Assembly: GCA_025174535.1 (NCBI GenBank)
Contig: JALBUN010000045.1
Location: forward strand, 930,001 to 994,000
Source of the DNA: Cantharellus purpuraceus
Lineage: Eukaryota > Basidiomycota > Agaricomycetes > Cantharellales > Hydnaceae
Length of the DNA stretch: 64,000 bases
Reading direction: 5' to 3'
In this document: piece after piece, positions 1-13,633 of the stretch
Layout: each line of letters opens with the position of its first letter
How positions within the stretch are numbered: the stretch's first letter is position 1
The notes under the pieces: model-generated
What the model saw: only the letters and a program-made list of their open reading frames with translations
Told to the model about the DNA's origin: nothing
Databases searched by the model: none
Made by a program: the position numbers and the translations under genes

Positions 1-994
1 GGATGCCCGCAAGAATTGCATGTCACACGCGAGCGTAGTCGACCACCGAAGAGCTTATGGACCCAAGTGGTTTCGGCAATCTTAACGTCAAGTTTTCTGG
101 TGAAATATCAGGTGCTATCCTGATCCTAGGGTTATAAGACGCACGGAGAATAGCCTGCGAGACATGAGCGCTGTAAAGCATCTACAGAGTAACGTAGAAA
201 TTCATGGGCGTCTTCTTGTCTTCCGCGGCGCATATGCTTGGCTATACCTATGCAGCTGATGAGTAGGCTGTGCGTGATTGAGTGCTATACATACGATGTA
301 AGTTGCCGACTACCTGAGTGGGTATGAACGGTTTCTCCCTTTTTAGAAAGGCAGACTTCATGGTGTCTCTTAGCTTGCAAATCATGCAGAAGGTATCAGA
401 GACACGGCCTAAACGCAGGAAAGATGCAGCGTGTGAGTGATGCTGAAAAAGGCAGATCTGTGCTGCGACATACATTTATCTTCTGTTGAGCCGTGCTGGT
501 TCAACAAGTGTTGTAACGGTGGTGTGTGTATTAGGCATTGCAAGACAGAATTGAGAAAGCAAGTGTTCCCGGTATTGATGAATCCGGGGCTGGTCTCACG
601 GTTCATGATCCAGGTGGTGATTATAGGACGGGTGAAAAGTGAGGGGGCCGACGTGCCTGAAGAGCGCAAGACGGTCGCATTGCTGTTAATCGGCTTGGAG
701 GGGGAAACAGGTCGAGGAGTGCGTGTCGTCTGTGTATCTATTCAGTCAAAATGCGAAGAAAGAAAAAACCGCTCATAGCCTACTGACCTCTTCATTGGAG
801 ACATTGATGTAAGGATACTTGGGTTCTGCTTGTGCCAAAGCGCCTGTGGAGGACCCCTCGACGAACTCTATCTTATCATTCAGTATGGCATCCAAACCTG
901 GGCCCCGTGCGAGCTGCTGAGTGCCGTCTGCGTCCTTTGAGTGGGGAAATTTTGAGGTAGAGGTGAGCGCAATGGGTGAAGCTACGGCTAGCAT
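1..994 (-). CDS. USP-family ubiquitin carboxyl-terminal hydrolase (USP36/USP42/USP17-like), 3' end beyond window
   Basis: A cysteine deubiquitinase of peptidase family C19, which removes ubiquitin from target proteins. Start codon placed at 992-994 ([12 protein letters not shown]). The Cys box [17 protein letters not shown] has its catalytic Cys codon near 559-561. It is followed by [11 protein letters not shown], then [12 protein letters not shown] near 195-230, then [16 protein letters not shown] near 1-60. The last motif opens the zinc-binding fingers of the USP fold. At least four short introns separate these blocks. Only the N-terminal half of the catalytic domain is in the window; the His box and C-terminus lie to the left. 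The order of motifs matches the USP36/42 group, but the exact orthologue cannot be fixed. Confidence 0.88.
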
Positions 995-1799
995 CACACT
1001 ATGTGAAGAAAAGACGTGGAAGGGGAAGGGCACAATGTCGAGTGGCGCGTACCGCCAGAAGCCTAGGACGCGCAAACAACAGAAGCAGTGTTGGTAGGAA
1101 GATATTTAAACTCCGAAGCTGTTGCACAGCTGTTTGAACTGGTTCATATCCTTCTCTTCTGCAAAGATGTATAGAGTGCTCAAATCCAGTAATGGCCTTC
1201 AATACATACTCCAGCGTCACACATCCATTCTTGCTCAATTGTTTCCATGCTTTTTGTTTGTCTTACTTGCAGCCCCGAGCAGTCTGCTTATCGATCTCGT
1301 CGATCTCTTGTTTCTACAGCATGGCTGTGCCGAGATTTACATTCATCACCAAACGCAGTCTTCAGATCTTGCTGAATCTTGCATCAGCGGTACACAATTC
1401 ATGTTTCATGACAATTCTGTCGAGTATTATAACGAAGCAGAAGATAGAAGAGATACTATAAAAGAACTATTAGTTCGAAACTATGAGGGAGCGACTGTAA
1501 CACGTCTCGATTGTACGAAGACTGAGGGACAATTTAAACGAATGAAAATTTTTCTCTCTCTGGCGGCATCCATAAACAGTTGTGCTGCAGCTAGCTGTAG
1601 GACTGTGGATCGCTGTGGATCCAAATAAGCGCGTCGACGCGTCTATGTTCAACATATTTCTGGCGAACAATCATCGTCTGTTGCAGGTCATTGGGGATCG
1701 ACCCCCAGTTAATGTTTAGTGAACCAGATGTGCTCGAAATTTACAATCTCTTTTGCACCTATGTCCGAATATAAGAGCAATGATATATGCATGAAAGGG
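995..1799. other. Unresolved interval between USP and zinc-finger gene
   Basis: Probably contains the 3' exons of the zinc-finger gene on the minus strand (an open stretch near 1000-1240 includes LCRREGYEPVQTAVQQL) plus the USP promoter. A 168-codon open frame on the plus strand (1122-1628) has no family resemblance I recognise and may be the shadow of those exons. Confidence 0.3.
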
Positions 1800-2365
1800 A
1801 GATAAACGCACAGGAAGTTGCACTTGCAACACTTATAACCGATGAAGTCGGCATGCTGGCGCCTCTTGTGGCGGCTGAGAGAAGATGGGTCACAAAATCG
1901 CTTCTCACATAGATTGCATTGAGTTGCCATCTCTTTAGTACTTCAAGACAGATTTAGTCACCATCAATGCAGATATGAACAGACATACTGCACATTCTTG
2001 TGAACTTCCTGTAAACCATTGATAAACCCAGGGGATAAAGCTCAGATACACGTACTAAGCCGCTCTTTTGGCCAAAAGCTTTGTTGCAACCTTCCCATGA
2101 ACATCTGTACGGGCTAAAATATGCGAATCAGAATAACAGCATGATCTCTTTGGTCGCGGTCACTCACCGCTCCTGTGAATGAGACAAGTTATGGCGCTTC
2201 AGGTCAAATTGGCGCTTGAACGCCGCCGTACATTCCAGCCAGTCGCATTTATGGGGTCTATCATCTGGCTATAGAAGGGTCGGAAATTCAAGTTCGAAAA
2301 TAAGTTGAACAAGACGAGGGATTGGGACAATAGCTCGCCGCCGCCGTAGGTTGAGAGCTTGCCAT
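1800..2365 (-). CDS. C2H2 zinc-finger protein (N-terminal exons)
   Basis: Small putative DNA-binding protein. Exon 1 starts at 2365 (MASSQPTAAA). A second exon, entered after a TAG acceptor near 2270, reads PDDRPHKCDWLECTAAFK and has a C-X4-C-X12-H-X3-H finger. It ends at a gtgagtg donor near 2166. The next exon (1930 downwards) holds a second finger starting CNLCEKRF, C-X2-C-X12-H-X4-H. The protein probably continues left of 1800, because open minus-strand segments occur at 1470-1670 and 1000-1240, but I could not join them. The target and biological role are not visible. Finger assignment is firm; gene extent is not. Confidence 0.6.
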
Positions 2366-2899
2366 GCTTGTGAAGACGAGATGCTCGACATTGGAAAAGT
2401 GACCCAAAAACATATATACGCTGATGCTCTGGAGGTGGTGGAAAAGCCTTGCTTGGCACTAGGAACGAAGGGGGGAAAGATAAGCAGCTGATGTGTGGAT
2501 ATCTCATAGGAAACGCTTTGGATAGCCGGTGTGCCACAGAAGGCAGGAGTTTAAAGCATTTTCAGAAGTGAGACAAGATGCACCCCAGGCATGCGGCAAT
2601 TTGCAGGGTCAGAAGCACCAAATCTAACAATTTGTTACCCAGTGCTGAGGTAGAAAACAAAGACAAAAGCAAAGCACCGCATGGATCTGATCTGAATCTT
2701 GGCTGTCAGGCGCTTTGCTCTTAACGGAGACAATGAAAGAACCCTAACGAGACCACAGTGGAGTGGACTCCGCTCGTTTTCGGAACCTCGGAAGTAATTT
2801 GCTCAGCTAGAACTATCATTTGTGAATTCATGAATGTTGTCACGACTGTGGCAAAGAAGATGGCTGCAAATTTATCATAAAGTAGCATTAGCGTCGATA
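2366..2899. other. Intergenic, no gene seen
   Basis: Lies between the zinc-finger start codon and the F-box stop codon. It should hold the zinc-finger promoter and the F-box 3' UTR. No convincing ORF, repeat or RNA gene. Confidence 0.5.
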
Positions 2900-4246
2900 T
2901 CAGTCAATCCCAAGACCTGCCCCTTCAATACGCTTCGTCACCTTTTCCGCCATCCATGGAGCTATCGCCCAGAGATCCGACCAAGTAAAGGAGCTGTATT
3001 GATAGTGGCCGGCTCCTACCACGAGCTCAAAGTCTTCTTCATCTTCTTTGACCAGAGCGGGGTTGGTCAATTGAGCCACAAGCCTGAGTAAATATCTTTA
3101 GGTGAGCCTAAGATCCTGGTGACGCAAAAATACACAGACATGAGGCCTCCCACCCATACACAGCCACCTTCCGAACCTGCCTTTGTCAACCAACGCTTAT
3201 CGTATCCACCCGGTGTATAATTTGGATACTCATTATGGGAAGAGGCGGGGGTAGGATACCGCAACCCTGGAAGTGACATATCCAGAGGGTGTAAAAGAAG
3301 ACCTGCATTTGGGTTGACCTGGAAAGATCTACGCGGCTTGTGTTGTACGCCCAGCGCAAGGATGCGTACATCCGCCAACTGCACTACTACCTTTACAACA
3401 CGAGGGTGAACACAATCCACTCTGTTAGATATCGGCTCACCCGAATGCGAGTATCAAGGTGAAGAAGGTCAGTCTGGGCCCTAGTTGGAATTGTCGATAA
3501 AATCAACCACATAAATGACTAATGGCTACATACTTGATCTCATGAAAAAGGGCAACCGGGCTGAAAGTCCTCGATGTAGCTTCGAGTTGATTTGCTGACC
3601 CGTTTCTGTTGAGGACAATGTACCTGTAACACCGACAGTAGCAATGACAAATGATCCCACGTCAATATAACTGATCTTGCCTTGTCCAGGCTTCATCCGC
3701 AGTGCAGCGGGTCTTTCGACGGTGAATCACAAGAGACAGAGTGCTATGATGGAGATATTGAGATCATCTCATGAAATCCATACCATTCATGATACACACG
3801 CCAGGAATGCAGCCTTCCATCTGCCATCTTTCTTCCACTTCTTCCATCCGGGTAAGAATCTTCTGGAGAAACACTCCTCCCACTCTGCCTCCTTCAGATT
3901 AGGCAGAGTGGCCTGGAACAAAATCCATTCTGGCCGGGCTCTCGCAAAGACTTCTATCCAGTTCTGACGGGGGACAATGTTCCGGACGCTCAAGTTCACC
4001 AGATGTGGATCAGGAGCTTCTGATTGAAGACTCTCAAACATGGCTCGCCGCCATGGATTGAGAGAAGGCTTATAGACCCAGTTGATCAGCTGTGACATCA
4101 GGTCAACGGATATGCCCACCCACATCGCTCACCACGGCACGGAGTCGTCTCGAAAGGCCAGAGACAACAATCAAGGAAGCTACATCAAGTTCACTCAGAA
4201 TGTCCGCCACAAGTTCCACTGGCAACGTTTCAAGTGTGAGGGCCAT
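2900..4246 (-). CDS. F-box protein (putative SCF substrate receptor)
   Basis: Starts at 4246 with MALTLETLPVELVADIL, a clear N-terminal F-box (LP.EL...IL..L), which binds Skp1 in SCF ubiquitin ligases. A 43-nt intron (gtgagc...cag) near 4098-4140 is followed by LINWVYKPSLNPWRRAMF and then SVRNIVPRQNWIEVFARARP. Further exons read RYIVLNRNGSANQLEATS (about 3540-3625) and VVVQLADVRILALGV (about 3330-3375). The last exon, ending at TGA 2900-2902, includes FELVVGAGHYQYSSFTW and WAIAPWMAEK. At least four introns. The region after the F-box is not LRR or WD40 but resembles a C-terminal domain seen in Agaricomycete F-box proteins. One exon junction (near 3090-3180) does not resolve cleanly by eye. 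Substrate unknown. Confidence 0.78.
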
Positions 4247-4545
4247 GATTATAGACAACGGTTTGGCAATGTGAAGCTTTATTTTGGTCACGTGCAGTCA
4301 GTGCACGGGCGAACGCGCGTGAAGGTCTTGTTCAAGAAAGCACATCTTTTCATTAGATACATAATGTGTATACGTGAATATATCTCTTGAGTACTTTATA
4401 TGTCATGCGTCCAGCTTCTACCAAATACTTGTGTCATCTCGTGGTGCTGCCTAATTGAATTGACACCCTCTTCCTTGAAGGTGTCGCCCTCTGACAGGCA
4501 TGGTGTTATGGTATCCCATGATCATGGCTCAGAATGACGCGACTA

Positions 4546-6633
4546 TCAACCAGTAGCGACTGAAGACTCGAAAGAAGCCTCACACCCAACTGGAACCCAT
4601 GCCATCTCGATATCAACATCAACGATCCACGCACCTATACCCAGAGGGAAGTCAAGGTCTTTCCGGTCTAAACAAACGTGGGTTGTCTGGGTAACATTAT
4701 CAAGGGTACGTGGAGGGGGCTGCGGCATGTGGAACGCTGGAATAAACCATAGCCAGCCCATGAAGACCTATGCAAGTTTAGCATCAAGATTTGTGGACGA
4801 ACTGGAGATCGTACATGGCCGAAATAGAGTTTAGCGCGTACTTCACGGCCAGCTTCCAATACGATACAGTCATCTGGTATTGATGCCTGCGTCGCGTCAT
4901 CGAAATCAAAGTCATCATTCTCACTTTCCATAGCAGGCGGCACGTCTGAAGTCACAGCAGGAGCGTCCTTTATCGTTTTCTGAATAATATTCCACCGACT
5001 CTGGTTGAGTGGTGTCAGCACGTGAGTGTATGTACGTGACTTCTGTGTGCCAGATTGAACGTGATTAGCAACTATCAGCGAGGGGACCATACCTCATCTT
5101 GGCCTTGTACATCCATGTTGCTCTCTGCGCAACCAAGCCTTGCGAAGCTTCTAATCATTTTGTTCTTGTCCCATCGTCCATCCTTAAAGACCTGGGTAAT
5201 ACTCTGCCCTTCGTGGTCACCACCGTTACGTCTCTTGCCTAGATGTCCTTGTTCGTCTCTCGTCCACCTCTCCCAAGTCTCAAGCTCTTCCACGAATCCA
5301 TCATCATAACGCGCCAATGAGATCCACATGCTGCTCGTTCCCTGATGGCTAGCATGTTTCTCCCCCTTGGTGCGCATAGATTTTGCTAAAAATTTGTTGA
5401 CAACGCTGACCAAGGTCATCTTTGTACCGTTACCTTCACGTAGTCTTACAGTGATCTGAAGGAGCTTGACTTTTGGCCGCACGGATGGGGGCTTAGGCGT
5501 GAGGGGCCAAATATGTGTGGGAGCAGTACGGGAAAGGAGCGAAGACCAATAAAGGAGGAAACGTCTCTGAGATGGGATGCTAACACCCTGCTTAGGCTTC
5601 TTGGGTGCTGCGTTGGATAAGCTCGAGGTGGATGATGAAGGCTGTTTCATACGACGAACTGTATGTAAGGCAAGCACCGTCTCTACCATAGATGCAGCTG
5701 GTGGAGCGTTCACTGCCGTCAAACCCGACACCGGAGTATCAGGTGGTGGAATGTTGACCATGGGAGAAACTTCAGTTGTGGTGTTAACAGGGGGAGTATC
5801 GGAATGATAATTAGGTGTGTTCGATGTAGCATCGGAGTCATTAACGTTGAAATCCGATAGGCTTCCGTCTTTGGGTATATCAAATGTCTCAACGACATCC
5901 ATCCACTCTTCAGCCCGTAATTTGGCCCATTGTTTAGCCGTATAACTCCGTTGAAGCCGAGGGGGCTCCGGGGAGACGTCAAGTGACAAGAGATACGCAC
6001 ACGCAAGCGTTCCAGATCTGCCTTTTCCGGCTATCGAAGACATGAGTGATTAGCTTCCACTAGTGTCAGAGGCGAATGCCGACCTTTGCAATGAAGCACA
6101 GCCACCCTATCTGATGCCCCGAATAACCATGTTCGCATTTCTCGTGATGCCAGAGCCAGGATAGCTAATGGTGGTGCGCTAGACGGACCTGAGCAATTCG
6201 CACAGGCCGTATAAGACATGTCACTTACTGATGATCAGGGAAGGGATAGCGAGAGACACGTCCACCAAAAACGGCTGCATCGTATGAGTTTTCAGTAAGA
6301 GGACAGCTGACCGATGAGCGTCAGGTATTCATGTTGCCAGGATTGTTCACGCCGTTCGTTGGTACGTACAAGTTGAAGACCCAGTAATCATTGCCGTGAC
6401 GGTGATCAAGAAACTTCTTTGCATCCTCTCTCCTGTTCCTGTAAAATCCTTCCAAGCCCCCTGCTGGAAATCCCATAATAATGAGCTGGTCTGTCACGTA
6501 GACGAGGTCCAAGTCCAGATCGAGCTCCTCGTCCTTAAACCGTGCTTTGTGCCCAGAGACTAGCTTTCTGACCTATGGGGAGGATGAGAATGTATTGTAT
6601 CACTGTATTAGTGTTACGCACATAGTTGGCCAT
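4546..6633 (-). CDS. ptn1: PTEN-type phosphatidylinositol 3-phosphatase
   Basis: Dephosphorylates PIP3, opposing PI3-kinase at membranes. Exon 1 (MANY, 6622-6633) joins VRKLVSGHKARFKDEELDLD and VYVTDQLIIMGFPAGGLEG, colinear with the PTEN N-terminus. The P-loop is split by an intron: VLHCK (about 6107) and AGKGRSGTLACAYLLS (about 6031 downwards), giving HCKAGKGRSGT with catalytic Cys and Arg present. Next come GVSIPSQRRFLLYW and a C2 domain (RAKLYFGHV, MGWLWFIPAF, LDRKDLDFPLG), ending at TGA 4546-4548. A Ser/Thr/Pro-rich insert of roughly 80 residues separates the P-loop helix from the GVSIPSQRR block, and an acidic stretch (ENDDFDFDDATQ) lies within the C2 part. Homologue of S. pombe ptn1 and yeast TEP1. 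Family is certain; in vivo specificity is inferred. Confidence 0.92.
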
Positions 6634-7680
6634 GGTGCATGAACGCTCTGGACACAAAGCTGTGGTAGACGCCTACTTTCCCATGACATCAGGTTGGTCA
6701 GCATGTCCGTCAGCTTGGCACGGATGATATCATTTTTAGCCGTGGCCCCGAGATCGAGACTTTGAACAACACTGTATATTTTTCTGTCGACAGGAATATA
6801 ATAGCGGTAGCACTAGCTCTGCCATCGCACACTCCACCTGGCGGCCAGCGGCTCACCTAGACGACTCTCAAGATGTTGAGAGCGTGGTAGAATCACCGTA
6901 AGTTCTCAGATTCGGTATGGCCTCTTCAGATACATCGCAGCGCTGCGTGGGCAAACAGGCACTTGCGTCGTTGACGGATCGCCTCTCCCATCCCAAGTCC
7001 AAGCATAGGTAGTCCGCAGAAATAATGGCCATTGCAGCGAGCAATTCCGTTATTGGCCAGCAATTGATGTTTTTCTCACTTGTGCGGCTTTTTAATTCAG
7101 CTTCCACAAATTCGACCCAGAGATAGTGGCAGACTATATAGCTTGTGCTGATGACTAGGCGTTTAACGAGAATACCTCCTGTGCTGATATAACTTCTTGG
7201 TACCGGCTTACCGGCCCTTCGTCCCTAGGAGATTCATGCCTGGAGTTTGATGTAGGGTACCAACCGAGGGTAGTTCAACTGCAGGGGCGTTAGGTACGTA
7301 CTTCTTTGGTCCCAGCGTTGACTAGGACTCTTGGAACCAAGACCATGAAAAAAACACGCATTACCAGACGATAGGTAACGCCCATACCAACATGAAATTT
7401 ACCAAGATGGGGGCGCGGTGTGGAACCTCACACATTAATTTCTGGCCGCGTGCCTATACAGCTCCTGTCGCGAATTAATTAGCCATCCTAATAAGTGCCA
7501 GTTACACTCTCTCATCTAAACTATTGCAAGTGCAACGGTCAACACAAGGAATCTGTAAGGGCGTTTGGCAGGGACTGCCAGTGACCGAGGATCAAGCTCA
7601 GACGAAATAGGTCTGCTAACTCTTCAGATTCTGAAAAGAGTCTACCCTACGATGTTCGGTAAATGGATATACTTCTGGCG
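6634..7680. other. Intergenic between PTEN and haspin genes
   Basis: About 1 kb with only small open frames. The largest (minus, 6868-7107) has no recognisable motif. It must hold the PTEN promoter and the haspin 3' UTR. No repeat or RNA gene recognised. Confidence 0.45.
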
Positions 7681-10201
7681 CTATTCCAACCAACCCTTGC
7701 CTTTCGCAAAATATATTACATCCCCAGTCTTGGAGAACATGCCTTTGGTGGCCCCACGGTACTTCTTGCCTTTCAGCTGTGGAATGCAATTCGCCAGCAG
7801 CTGTTCCATCTCTATTAAACAATCGTAACATTGCTTCTCATTGAATGCGCCAATGATGGCAGCTGTGTTGCGTGACCCTGGTGGTCGTAGCCGTTTCGAT
7901 CGAAGAAGTTTCAAAGTGAGGTAATGCAGCCACTAGATGATGGTACGTCAAGCAGTAGTCTGTTCACCATACACCCAATCATACCATGACGTTCGTCAGA
8001 GGACGGTATTGATCCCATGCTCCTTCGCCGTGAACGTGTCTCATCATTCGATATACATCGAACTGGTAATCACCTGCGGATTGGCTACTCAATGGCGTTG
8101 ATATTGCAACATATACTTCTCCTCACCTTCGCCTTCGAAAGTGAGATCATCGAACGGCGTCCAGTGTACATTACTGGTATTGCTATTCCTAGCACACATG
8201 CGTGCCAACCCAAGATCGATAATGGTCGCAGTCACTCCATGAGATGGATGGTCCATGGGAATGCTGCCGAAACCGTTAGCTTCATCAATGTCAATTGCTG
8301 TTGGTCCCCTAGGTGTTCGTAAAGCCTTCTTTCGAACAGGGGTTGAGTCCTTCACCAGGATCTGTCCCCAATGTAGATCGCGATGCTGATATCCGACATT
8401 AGATTAACACAAGACACCAAGGATAGTTCTTGCCTCAAATGAAACCAGTCCTTCCGCAATCGCTAATGCCTTCGCTGTTTGCCAAAAAATGGAACAAGCT
8501 TGTCGCCAGCCAGCCTTCATCGGGAAGCTATAGGTTTCCAAGTCAGGGCCACCGTGCGGAAGCACCAATAAAGCATACGCCTGTGTCGAGGGAAAGACGT
8601 CTGATGTATATTCTCGTAAGCTCGTGATTGAACCAGGGTTCAGAACTTACCAGGTCGAACATTTTCAGTGACCTTGACATCATTGAACTCATCCCATAGC
8701 GCGAGCAATGATGGTGGATATTTACCGACGACTACATAGGTTCTGTACGACTGTGAATAAGTACTCGAAGCACAAGGATTCAGTCATTGACACACCTCAG
8801 AAGCTTTATAAAACCTGGACATGTCTGGCCAATCTCCCTCGTCACAATCACCTCTTGGAGAACATCCTTCACGTCCGACTCTTGAGGGGTGTCCACATCA
8901 CTATTCAATTGGTGGACTACACGAGACTCGTCTCTTAATGGGATTATCTTTAATACAACATTCCCAATTGCAAAGACCTCGGAGTAGCTCGCTTCTCCAA
9001 TCTTCCGGAAGGCGAGGTCAGCTGAGATGTTGCCCTCATGGAGGTCATCCAATGGAAATGTTTGAACGAATGTACTGAAGCACTGGGGCATCGTCTGCCC
9101 ACACTCCGCTAACAAGGCAGCAAGATGAAGAGCCGGTGCCGGTATCTTGAGAGACGATCCAGGTAGAGCCTGCGAGAGCGGGGGATGCACTGATGCATCA
9201 GCAGTGAGGCTTAGAGCAGCAAAAGAACGTTCCAAGTCCAGTGTAGAGGGCGGGGACTTATGAAGTTCTTTAAAGCGTCGAGGGTTTCGAAGATTCCGCC
9301 TAGGAACTCGTAGAGTCTTTGGAAGACCCGCGGCAGGAAAGAGAAGGTCCTTACCACGGGACCGTGAGGATATTTTTGTTGTTAGGATGGATACTTCTGC
9401 TCTTAGGCATGGTAAATGTCCTTTGGGAGGGGGTGGATGCTGCTCAGGCTGTGCATTAAGTGGTGATCCAGACGTGAGAGGGGTTACAGCATCACGGCTT
9501 GGATTTGGATGGACAAAACCGGGGTCGTCATCACTCTCACCGTCCGAGATCACGATTGGGTTTAACCTGGCACCACGCCTTGACTGCATGAGCTTGAACT
9601 CGCCATCGTCGTCATCATCGTCCTTGTCTTCATTGTCCGACAGAACAATGGCCCTCCTCACAGCTCGTCGGCGAGAGGGACGTACTACCTCGTCCTCATC
9701 TTCACCCATCGGTTGTTGCGGCCAGCATGTTCGGCCTTCATGAACCTTATCCGAGCGCCCTGTAACCTTTCGCTTTGGCTTCACGATCATGACTGCATCT
9801 GAGTCCACAAACGGTGCGAAGGTGGTCAATTTGGCGTCAGAGACTTGAGCTGTCCTCTGACCCATATATAAAATAGATGGTGAAGGCGGTACAACGTTTT
9901 TGGGTCCTAAAGGTCTCCGGTTCGGAGTAATCACTGTAGATACATCGGAGGGTTTCTTCGATGAAAGACCAAAGATATTTCCGGACTTCGGGGAACCGCG
10001 AGGAGACGTGGACAAACCATGTACCTTCCTGCCTCGACTTAGCACCTTACGAAGGGCCGAGGGAGATGTAGAGGCAGCATTCTCGTGGCTCATGCGGTGC
10101 TTTGGGGTCGGGGAGTCGTGAGATGCGCGATTATCGTTAGAGACGTAGACAATCCTTGACGGACGTTTGCCATAAGCAACGACCCGCTTAGTTTCGAGCA
10201 T
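7681..10201 (-). CDS. Haspin-type atypical serine/threonine kinase
   Basis: Haspin phosphorylates histone H3 Thr3 at mitosis and so positions the chromosomal passenger complex. The start is placed at 10201 (MLETKRVVAYGKRPSRIVYV). The first ~300 residues are basic, acidic and Ser/Pro-rich with little order (RRAVRRAIVLSDNEDKDDDD). The kinase domain begins near 9040 with RKIGEASYSEVFAIG and VVLKIIP. The catalytic loop HRDLHWGQILVKDS is near 8350-8390 and IIDLGLARM (haspin-type, replacing DFG) near 8200. The last exon (7914-7681) carries KLLRSKRLRPPGS and ends at TAG 7681-7683. The HRDLHWGQ plus DLGLAR pair is diagnostic of haspins. S. pombe orthologue is hrk1. Several short introns interrupt the kinase half. 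Confidence 0.92.
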
Positions 10202-10583
10202 AAAGAAGATGACGAGCAGTAGTGCTGAAGCAAACAGATGCAATGACAGAGATTGGTGATCAGATAAGAAAAGGTGAGGGAGGGCAGTCCGGTGCAGCAG
10301 CTCCAGGATGTCAAGTAGGTAGGTAGGTATATGTGCGACGCGTATGGCGAACCAGTCACGTGACTGGCCATATGTCACAACGTGACTACTTTGTTTTCCA
10401 AGCCAAAATGTATATTTCAATACTCTCAGTCTCACATCTATACGCTCGTTTATGTCTGACCAATCTATTCTGTAGGAACCAACACAAATACTGGGCCAAA
10501 TTCCAGGCATCGAATCCTGTTGGACGAAAGTATAGAAGTCTTGGAAGAGAAGGGGGTCAATTGATTAAGATCCCATTGGGTGT
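10202..10583. other. Intergenic (haspin promoter, LEU2 3' UTR)
   Basis: 382 bp. An open frame continues upstream of the chosen haspin ATG, but its sequence is hydrophobic and unlike the family, so I treat it as 5' flank. Contains short direct repeats of aggtaggt near 10315-10330. Confidence 0.4.
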
Positions 10584-11974
<1,391 letters not shown>

Positions 11975-12052
11975 ACAGACAGCCCGGTATGGGTATAAGA
12001 ATGAGCCCGTGAAAACTCGTACCTATACGAACTTGTTCAACATGAAGTAAGC
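11975..12052. promoter_or_regulatory. Short divergent LEU2-NOB1 intergenic region
   Basis: Only 78 bp separate the LEU2 ATG (11974, -) from the first NOB1 ATG (12053, +), or 114 bp if NOB1 starts at 12089. Both core promoters must fit here or overlap the neighbouring 5' ends. No clear TATA box. Confidence 0.5.
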
Positions 12053-13633
12053 ATGTCACAACAAGATTCTGCAAGTCACAGGTCAACTATGGCAGGAGGT
12101 TCTCAGGGCAAAATGCAAGCCACAGCGACGAAAGTCAAGAATTTGGTCCTTGATGCAGGACCTCTCCTCTCATTAACTCCTCTTAGAGGATTGGCAGAGC
12201 GTTTTCTTACGGTCCCCCAGGTCCTGGATGAGCTCAAAGACAAGCGGGCGAAGGAACATCTCGAGAGACTTGCCCTGACAGCAGGTGTACAGATTGAAGT
12301 TCGAAAACCAGATGCAAGTGCCTTAGTCAAAGGTTAGCAGGTCTAGGATATATGCAATTATATTCTCATGCTTCGTTTCAGTCACAGAGTTCGCTAAGAA
12401 GACGGGAGACTATACTGTTTTATCTCAGGCAGATTTGTGCGTATTAGCCTTGGCCTACGCCGTGGATGAGGAAGCCAAAGCTGAGGACCATCTCCGGGGA
12501 GAGCTCACGGTGCATTCATCTATTTCTCTCCGGTCCGACAAGTCCCTAATTACAATTACAGCATCCCGACGGCTCATCACCATATAGTCAGATTGAGGAG
12601 CCTAAAGATGGAACCTTTGAAGACGATACAATCCAAAGCCTTACTGATAACCTCGATTCTACCCATATTGATACAAGTGATCCAGCCTCTCCAGCAACTT
12701 CCGAGGGTATAGACACAGTGGATCATGAGCTCTCTTCCCATCACTCATCCTCCAATTCCGACAGCGAATCCAATCCCAAGGAGTTATTCGATGATCCTTC
12801 CTCAGAGGATGATGATGGTGAAGGGGAGTGGATCACTCCTTCCAACGTTGAATTGCATAAATCACGTGCTCTGGAGCTGCTGCCTGGAGAGGAAGCTCCT
12901 AAGAGGGCCCGGCGCGGGAAAGGTCATCCTGGCCGTAGTGCCGATGAACCAGAGTCTCTTGCTGCAGGCTGCATGACAGCTGATTTTGCCATGCAGAATG
13001 TATTGCTCCAAATGGGTCTTAATCTAATTGGTGTCGAAGGCAAACGTATCAATAGAGTCAAGACCTGGGTGTTGAGATGCCATGCTTGTTTCAAGTACGC
13101 CATCATTACTCCGTTCGTAGCGATATCCACTTATTTTCTGTCAAAGAATATGCAAAGACCCAGCTAAAAAGTTCTGCCCGTCCTGTGGCAACCCAACATT
13201 ACTCAGGACTTCGGTTACGATATCTTCACCACCCGCATCTCCAGATGCGGAACCCAAGCTTCAAGTCCACCTTAAAAAGAACTTTCAATGGAGAAACCGC
13301 GGGACAAAATACTCCATTCCAGCACCTAAACCAGGATCATCGAAAACTGGTGCAGGAGAAGGCCTCATTTTACGGGAAGATCAAACCGAGTGGAGTCGTG
13401 CAGAAAAACGGGCAGAGGGGCGGAGGCAAAAAGAGGAGAAAAAAATGATCAGTGCGATCAGCAATAGCAATGGGTCTGGTGGTGTCAAGCTTGACTGGAT
13501 GGATCCTGACTGGTTGCCGGAAATGCTAGTGGTGGGCGCTGGCGGGAAAGGGCGAAATACCGGGAAGGATAGCATGCCACCCGTTGGGTACGGACGGAAG
13601 AATCCTAATGAGAGAAAAAGGCGGAAAAGATAA
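12053..13633 (+). CDS. NOB1: 20S pre-rRNA endonuclease Nob1
   Basis: Cleaves 20S pre-rRNA at site D to make mature 18S rRNA in the cytoplasm. Exon 1 carries the N-terminal PIN domain: KNLVLDAGPLLSL with the first acidic residue, then VPQVLDELKDKRAKEHLERL. Introns at about 12334-12380 and 12520-12560 restore frame to VTEFAKKTGDYTVLSQADL (PIN acidic residues) and to the acidic linker HPDGSSPYSQIEEPKDGTFE. The zinc ribbon is split by another intron: WVLRCHACFK then KFCPSCGNP. The C-terminus is basic (RKNPNERKRRKR) and ends at 13633. Possible starts are 12053, 12089 (MAGGSQGK) and 12110; the PIN domain begins just after all three. All domains expected of Nob1 are present. Confidence 0.94.

Noticed and set aside
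1122..1628. 168-codon plus-strand ORF
   Set aside because: No family resemblance, and it overlaps probable 3' exons of the minus-strand zinc-finger gene.
6868..7107. 79-codon minus-strand ORF between PTEN and haspin
   Set aside because: Too short, no motif, and no splice partners that extend it.
9387..9743. 118-codon plus-strand ORF inside the haspin gene
   Set aside because: Ser-rich shadow of the acidic and basic low-complexity region of haspin on the other strand.
10202..10510. Upstream extension of the haspin reading frame to 10510
   Set aside because: The extra ~100 residues are hydrophobic and unlike haspin N-termini. The ATG at 10201 begins the basic low-complexity region typical of the protein.
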